Assembly (NCBI GenBank): GCA_963847675.1
Contig: CAWKAP010000002.1
Location: forward strand, 334,214-398,213
DNA length: 64,000 bases
Direction of reading: 5' to 3'
Origin: JADJWR01 sp963847675
GTDB lineage: Bacteria; Pseudomonadota; Gammaproteobacteria; Burkholderiales; Burkholderiaceae_F
Numbering within the stretch: the first letter of the stretch is position 1; each line of letters begins with the position of its first letter. The notes under the pieces are model-generated. The model made no database searches, had not been told where the DNA came from, and saw only the letters and a list, made by a program, of their open reading frames with translations. The position numbers and the translations under genes are program-made. Shown here piece by piece: positions 60,996 through 64,000 of the stretch.

Positions 60996-61342
60996 CCGCC
61001 GAGCGCTTCCAACGCAAAGCCCCGCGAGGACTTCGCAGGGCTATCTGCCGCCACTCACCGTGGCGTGTGCCGGCCTGTGGTCGCCGCTTCAAGGTCTGGG
61101 TTCCGGAGGATTCATCGATAGGTCTGCCCTCCTTACATGTTCACGGAGTCATCCACCCGACGCATTCAGTTGACGCCTTTCTCGCGGCCCCGTCAAGTCG
61201 TATCAACGATGAGATGGGCGCCGGCGGACTGGCGGTCGCCCCGGCCGACCGCAGCGCCGGGGAGCGGGCGCCGGGAACTGGAAATCTTAAATCCTGCGGC
61301 ACTGAGCCAAGTCTCTCAAGAACGGAAATAAAGAGCGCCGAC

Positions 61343-61393
61343 TGTCCGCGCCGATCCAAATCTGAGCCACCGTGCCGACCGAATTTTGAGCCA
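61343..61393. repeat. Left terminal repeats of the IS21-type element
   Basis: Two direct copies of the 20-base transposase-binding motif, 24 bases apart: GCCGATCCAAATCTGAGCCA and GCCGACCGAATTTTGAGCCA. They differ from the right-end copies at several positions. Confidence 0.8.
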
Positions 61394-61539
61394 GGGGTGG
61401 AAGCCGACTTTGGGGCGGTCGGCTGTGGATAAGTGTAGGTCGTTGGGCGGGTTTGTTTGCCTCCTCGGTGGTGTGTTGATCGCGCGGGGGAAGCCGCGCA
61501 GGGCGTAGCCCGGAGCGGATTTCCCCGCGCGGCCGCCAT

Positions 61540-62350
61540 TCAGATCGCGTCCGGTTTGGGTTCGGTCTTGATGCCCTTGCGTGCCTGCTCACGCGCCGTG
61601 ATCCGCTTCTTGGCCGCGGCCGTGCTGTGGCTGAAGCGGATCGACTCGTTGCCCGTCTCCACGATGTGGCAGTGGTGCGTGAGCCGGTCCAGCAACGCGG
61701 TGGTCATCTTCGCGTCGCCGAACACGCTGGACCATTCGGCGAAGTCCAGGTTGGTCGTGATCATCACGCTGGTGTGCTCGTACAGCCGGGAGAGCAGGTG
61801 GAACAGCAGCGCCCCGCCGGCCTGGCTGAACGGCAGGTAGCCCAGCTCGTCGAGGATCACCAGATCCATGCGCAGCAGGCTCAGCGCGATGCGCCCGGCC
61901 TTGCCCTGCGCCTTCTCCTGCTCCAGCGCATTGACCAGATCGACCGTCGAGTAGAAGCGCACCCGCTTGCCGTGCCGGGTGATGGCCGACACGCCGATGG
62001 CGGTGGCCAGATGCGTCTTGCCCGTGCCAGGTCCGCCCACCAGCACGACGTTGTGCGCGTCGTCGGTGAAGGCCGCCGTGGCCAGGGTGCTCGACGAGCT
62101 TGCGATCCACCGGCGAGACCTCGAAGTCGAAGCCCGCCAGGTCGCGGTGCACCGGGAACCTCGCCGCATGCATCTGGTGACTGACCGAGCGCATCGCGCG
62201 GTCCGTGCCTTCGGCCTGCGAGCAGGTGCTCGATCAGCCAGCGCGAGGTGTCCAGCCCGGCGTTCGTGCCTTGCTCGACCAGATCGGCCCAGGCGCCGGC
62301 CATGCCGTGCAGGCGCAAGGCCTTGAGTTCGACCGTCACGTCACGCGCAT
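61540..62350 (-). CDS. istB: IS21 transposition helper ATPase IstB, frameshifted
   Basis: DnaC-like AAA+ ATPase that helps the IS21 transposase choose and engage target DNA. The N-terminal part reads VTVELKALRLHGMAGAWADL and SRWLIEHLLAGR. Single-base shifts near 62215, 62150 and 62095 lead to the main frame with Walker A GGPGTGKTHLATAIG, ITRHGKRVRFYSTVDLVNAL, Walker B LRMDLVILDELGYLPFS, LLFHLLSRLYEHTSVMITTN, LDFAEWSSVFGDAKMTTALL and DRLTHHCHIVETGNESIRF. Ends at 61540. The start is uncertain (around 62335-62350) because a shift lies near the istA/istB junction. Confidence 0.85.
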
Positions 62351-63884
62351 GGCTGACCTCCTCGGCGGTGGCGCCGGCGGCGCTGTCGGCGCGCAGGCGG
62401 TCGTAGCGCGCCGTGTTGGCCAGCGGCGCCAGCGTCACCTGCAGCGTGGTCGCCGCGCTCTGCGGCGCCGGCGCGGCGTTCAGCCGGCCCAGCACGTTGA
62501 CCACATGCTCGACGCTCACCCTGCCGGGCGGCCCCGTCTCCAGCACCAGCTCCACCGCCACCAGCACCGCGTCCAGCCCGGCCGTCGGCACGATGGCCAG
62601 CACCTGCGCCATCACGCGGTCGCCGCCCGGCGTGGCGCAGCAGCGCCGCGGCGCAGCCGCTGCAGCGGCTCGGGCAGGTCGGCGAACGGCGCGCCGTTGC
62701 GCAACGCCCCGGGCTTCCGTCTGCAGCAGCGGGATGTAGTGCTGCCAGTCGTAGCGGGTCTCGCCGGCGTCGCTCAGCCGGTCGTGACCGGCGACGACGC
62801 TGTCGTCGGCCACGACGACCACGCTGCCCGGGATACAGCCGCGTGCTGACCATCTGCCCGACCAGCTCGCACGGCACCGAGTAGCGGTTGCGCGCCACCG
62901 ACACCAGGCAGGTGCTGGACACCCGCGCCGGCTTCTCGACGTAGCCGTCGAACGGCGCCGGCATCGGCATCAGGTGCGGCCGCTCGTGCTCGAGCATCTC
63001 GGCCACGCTGAACTGCTCGTGCTCGGGGTGGCGGACCTCGTCCCACAGCGCCCGGCAGCGCTGACCCAGCCAGGCATTGAGTTCGGCGAAGCAGCCGAAG
63101 CGCTGCTTGGCCCGCGTCGATCCAGATGCGCCGACGGCTGTCCTGCACGTTCTTCTCGACCACCCCCTTCTCCCAGCCGCAGGCGACGTTGCAGAAGTCG
63201 GGGTCGAACAGGTAGTGCGCGCACATCGCGGCGAAGCGCGCGTTGACGATCCGGCCCTTGCCCTTCTTGACCTTGTCCACCGCGGTCTTCATGTTGTCGT
63301 AGATGCCGCGCCGGGCCACGCCGCCCAGCGCGGCGAAGCTGCGGGTGTGCGCATCGAACAGCATCTCGTGGCCCTGGCTCGGGTAGGCCACCAGCCAGAA
63401 GGCCCGGCGACGCGCACAGCTTCATGTGCGAGACCTGCACCCGGTAGTAGATGCCACCGACCACCAGCCCTTCCTCGCTCCAGTCGAACTGGAACGCCTC
63501 GCCCAGCTCGAAGGCCAGCGGCACGAAGGCATGGGCCGACACCGCCTGGCCTTCGGCCTGCCGCCAGGCCCGGATGAAGTCGGTGACGCGGCTGTAGCCG
63601 CCGTCGTAGCCCGAGCGCCTTGATCTCGCGCGTACAGCGCCTTGGCCGTGCGGCGCTCTTGCCGGGGTCGCCGGGCGTCGGCCTTCAAGCGCCTGCTTGA
63701 GCGCCTCGTGGAATGCCGTGAGCTTGTTCGGCCGCTCGCCCCGCCGGTACTTCGGCGGGCCATCGACCTCGCCGTGCAGCCACTTCGCCACCGTGTTGCG
63801 CGACAGCCCCGTGATGCGCGCAATCTCGCGCTCCGACTTCCTCTTCCGGCGATGCAAACGCCGGATCCTGCCAATCATGTCCAT
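62341..63884 (-). CDS. istA: IS21 transposase IstA, frameshifted
   Basis: Start ATG at 63884 (MDMIGRIRRLHRRKRKSERE). A helix-turn-helix (REIARITGLSRNTVAKWLHG) is followed by EVDGPPKYRRGERPNKL, then shifts near 63680 and 63610, SRVTDFIRAWRQAEG, the first catalytic-core strand GEAFQFDWSEEGLVVGGIYY, a shift near 63410, AYPSQGHEMLFDAHTRSFAA, GIYDNMKTAVDKVKKGKGRI, FDPDFCNVACGWEKGVVEKN, a shift near 63115, then FDGYVEKPARVSSTCLVSVA and RNRYSVPCELVGQMVSTRLY, a further shift near 62830, and YDWQHYIPLLQ to LANTARYDRLRADSA. DDE-type transposase; at least five single-base breaks. Confidence 0.85.
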
Positions 63885-63940
63885 GGTGATCACTCCTCTT
63901 CCTCTGCTGCACAAAAATGCAGCAGGGTAGGTTGAACACC

Positions 63941-63994
63941 TGGCTCAGTTTTCGGTCGGCACAACCCTCAAAAGTGGCTCAGTTTTCGGTCGGC
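63941..63994. repeat. Right terminal repeats of the IS21-type element
   Basis: Two identical direct copies of TGGCTCAGTTTTCGGTCGGC, 34 bases apart, in inverted orientation to the left-end motifs. Confidence 0.85.
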
Positions 63995-64000
63995 GCCAAC

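Larger units (their letters stand above)
61343..64000 (-). mobile_element. IS21 family insertion sequence (right end at or just past window edge)
   Basis: About 2.66 kb with istA and istB on the minus strand and characteristic multiple terminal repeats. The left end carries two copies of a 20-mer like GCCGACCGAAWWYTGAGCCA (61350-61369 and 61374-61393, diverged). The right end carries two identical inverted copies TGGCTCAGTTTTCGGTCGGC (63941-63960 and 63975-63994). The left tip reads TGTCCGCGCCGA and the right tip, reversed, GTTGGCGCCGA. Both genes show single-base shifts. Target duplication cannot be checked because the right flank is outside the window. Confidence 0.88.

Noticed and set aside
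55485..64000. Prophage or integrative conjugative element
   Set aside because: The only recombinase is coupled to an IS91 transposase; no structural phage, relaxase or type IV secretion genes, and no att-type direct repeats were seen.

Overview
The window is very GC-rich and densely coded, with short intergenic gaps. Its gene set suggests a beta-proteobacterium, most likely Burkholderiales: glmS divergent from an Lrp-family regulator, GspA/GspB, an Uup ABC-F protein, a MaeB-type malic enzyme, a Dld-type FAD/Fe-S dehydrogenase, dipeptide and polyamine ABC transporters, and short GC-rich REP palindromes. The taxonomic call is an inference from gene content, not a search result.

Layout. 0-16.9 kb is mainly housekeeping: a partial SDR oxidoreductase, a GH100-like hydrolase, gspBA, a zinc-sensing-type diguanylate cyclase, glmS, an Lrp regulator, a NYN-LOTUS protein, upp, an EamA exporter, an ACP/acyl-AMP-ligase/acyltransferase fusion, uup, and a DUF2182/DUF1326 pair. 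17.4-29.8 kb is a catabolic island. A long minus-strand operon runs from a peptide-type binding protein through permeases and ATPases to diaminopropionate ammonia-lyase, an L-type carbamoylase/ureidopropionase and a D-type carbamoylase. A divergent D-aminoacylase and an M81 peptidase lie beside it. Together they look built to import and strip N-carbamoyl, N-acyl or D-amino acid conjugates and to deaminate diaminopropionate. 29.8-40.3 kb holds maeB, an M20 peptidase, three envelope-type genes, NnrU, the Dld-type dehydrogenase and a YecA/SEC-C protein, all intact. 40.4-46.1 kb is a class III aminotransferase followed by a PotABCD-like transporter, probably for polyamine use.

46.3-54.8 kb is accessory: a glutathione transferase, an orphan hydroxyquinol-type dioxygenase, a membrane protein, and a four-gene signalling locus (histidine kinase, a second kinase-like protein without its phospho-acceptor His, LytTR regulator, secreted cupin). 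A vanadium haloperoxidase-like lipoprotein follows. 55.5-64 kb is mobile and decayed: a tyrosine recombinase paired with an IS91-type transposase, two badly frameshifted TPM-domain genes, a 37-residue cyclase remnant, and an IS21-type element with double terminal repeats that reaches the right edge.

Caution: at least fourteen recognisable genes, including the normally essential glmS, are broken by single-base shifts. Every junction I could resolve reads as one extra base. I treat most of these as sequence errors, so starts, ends and lengths in those genes are approximate. I saw no tRNA, rRNA, CRISPR array or prophage module.
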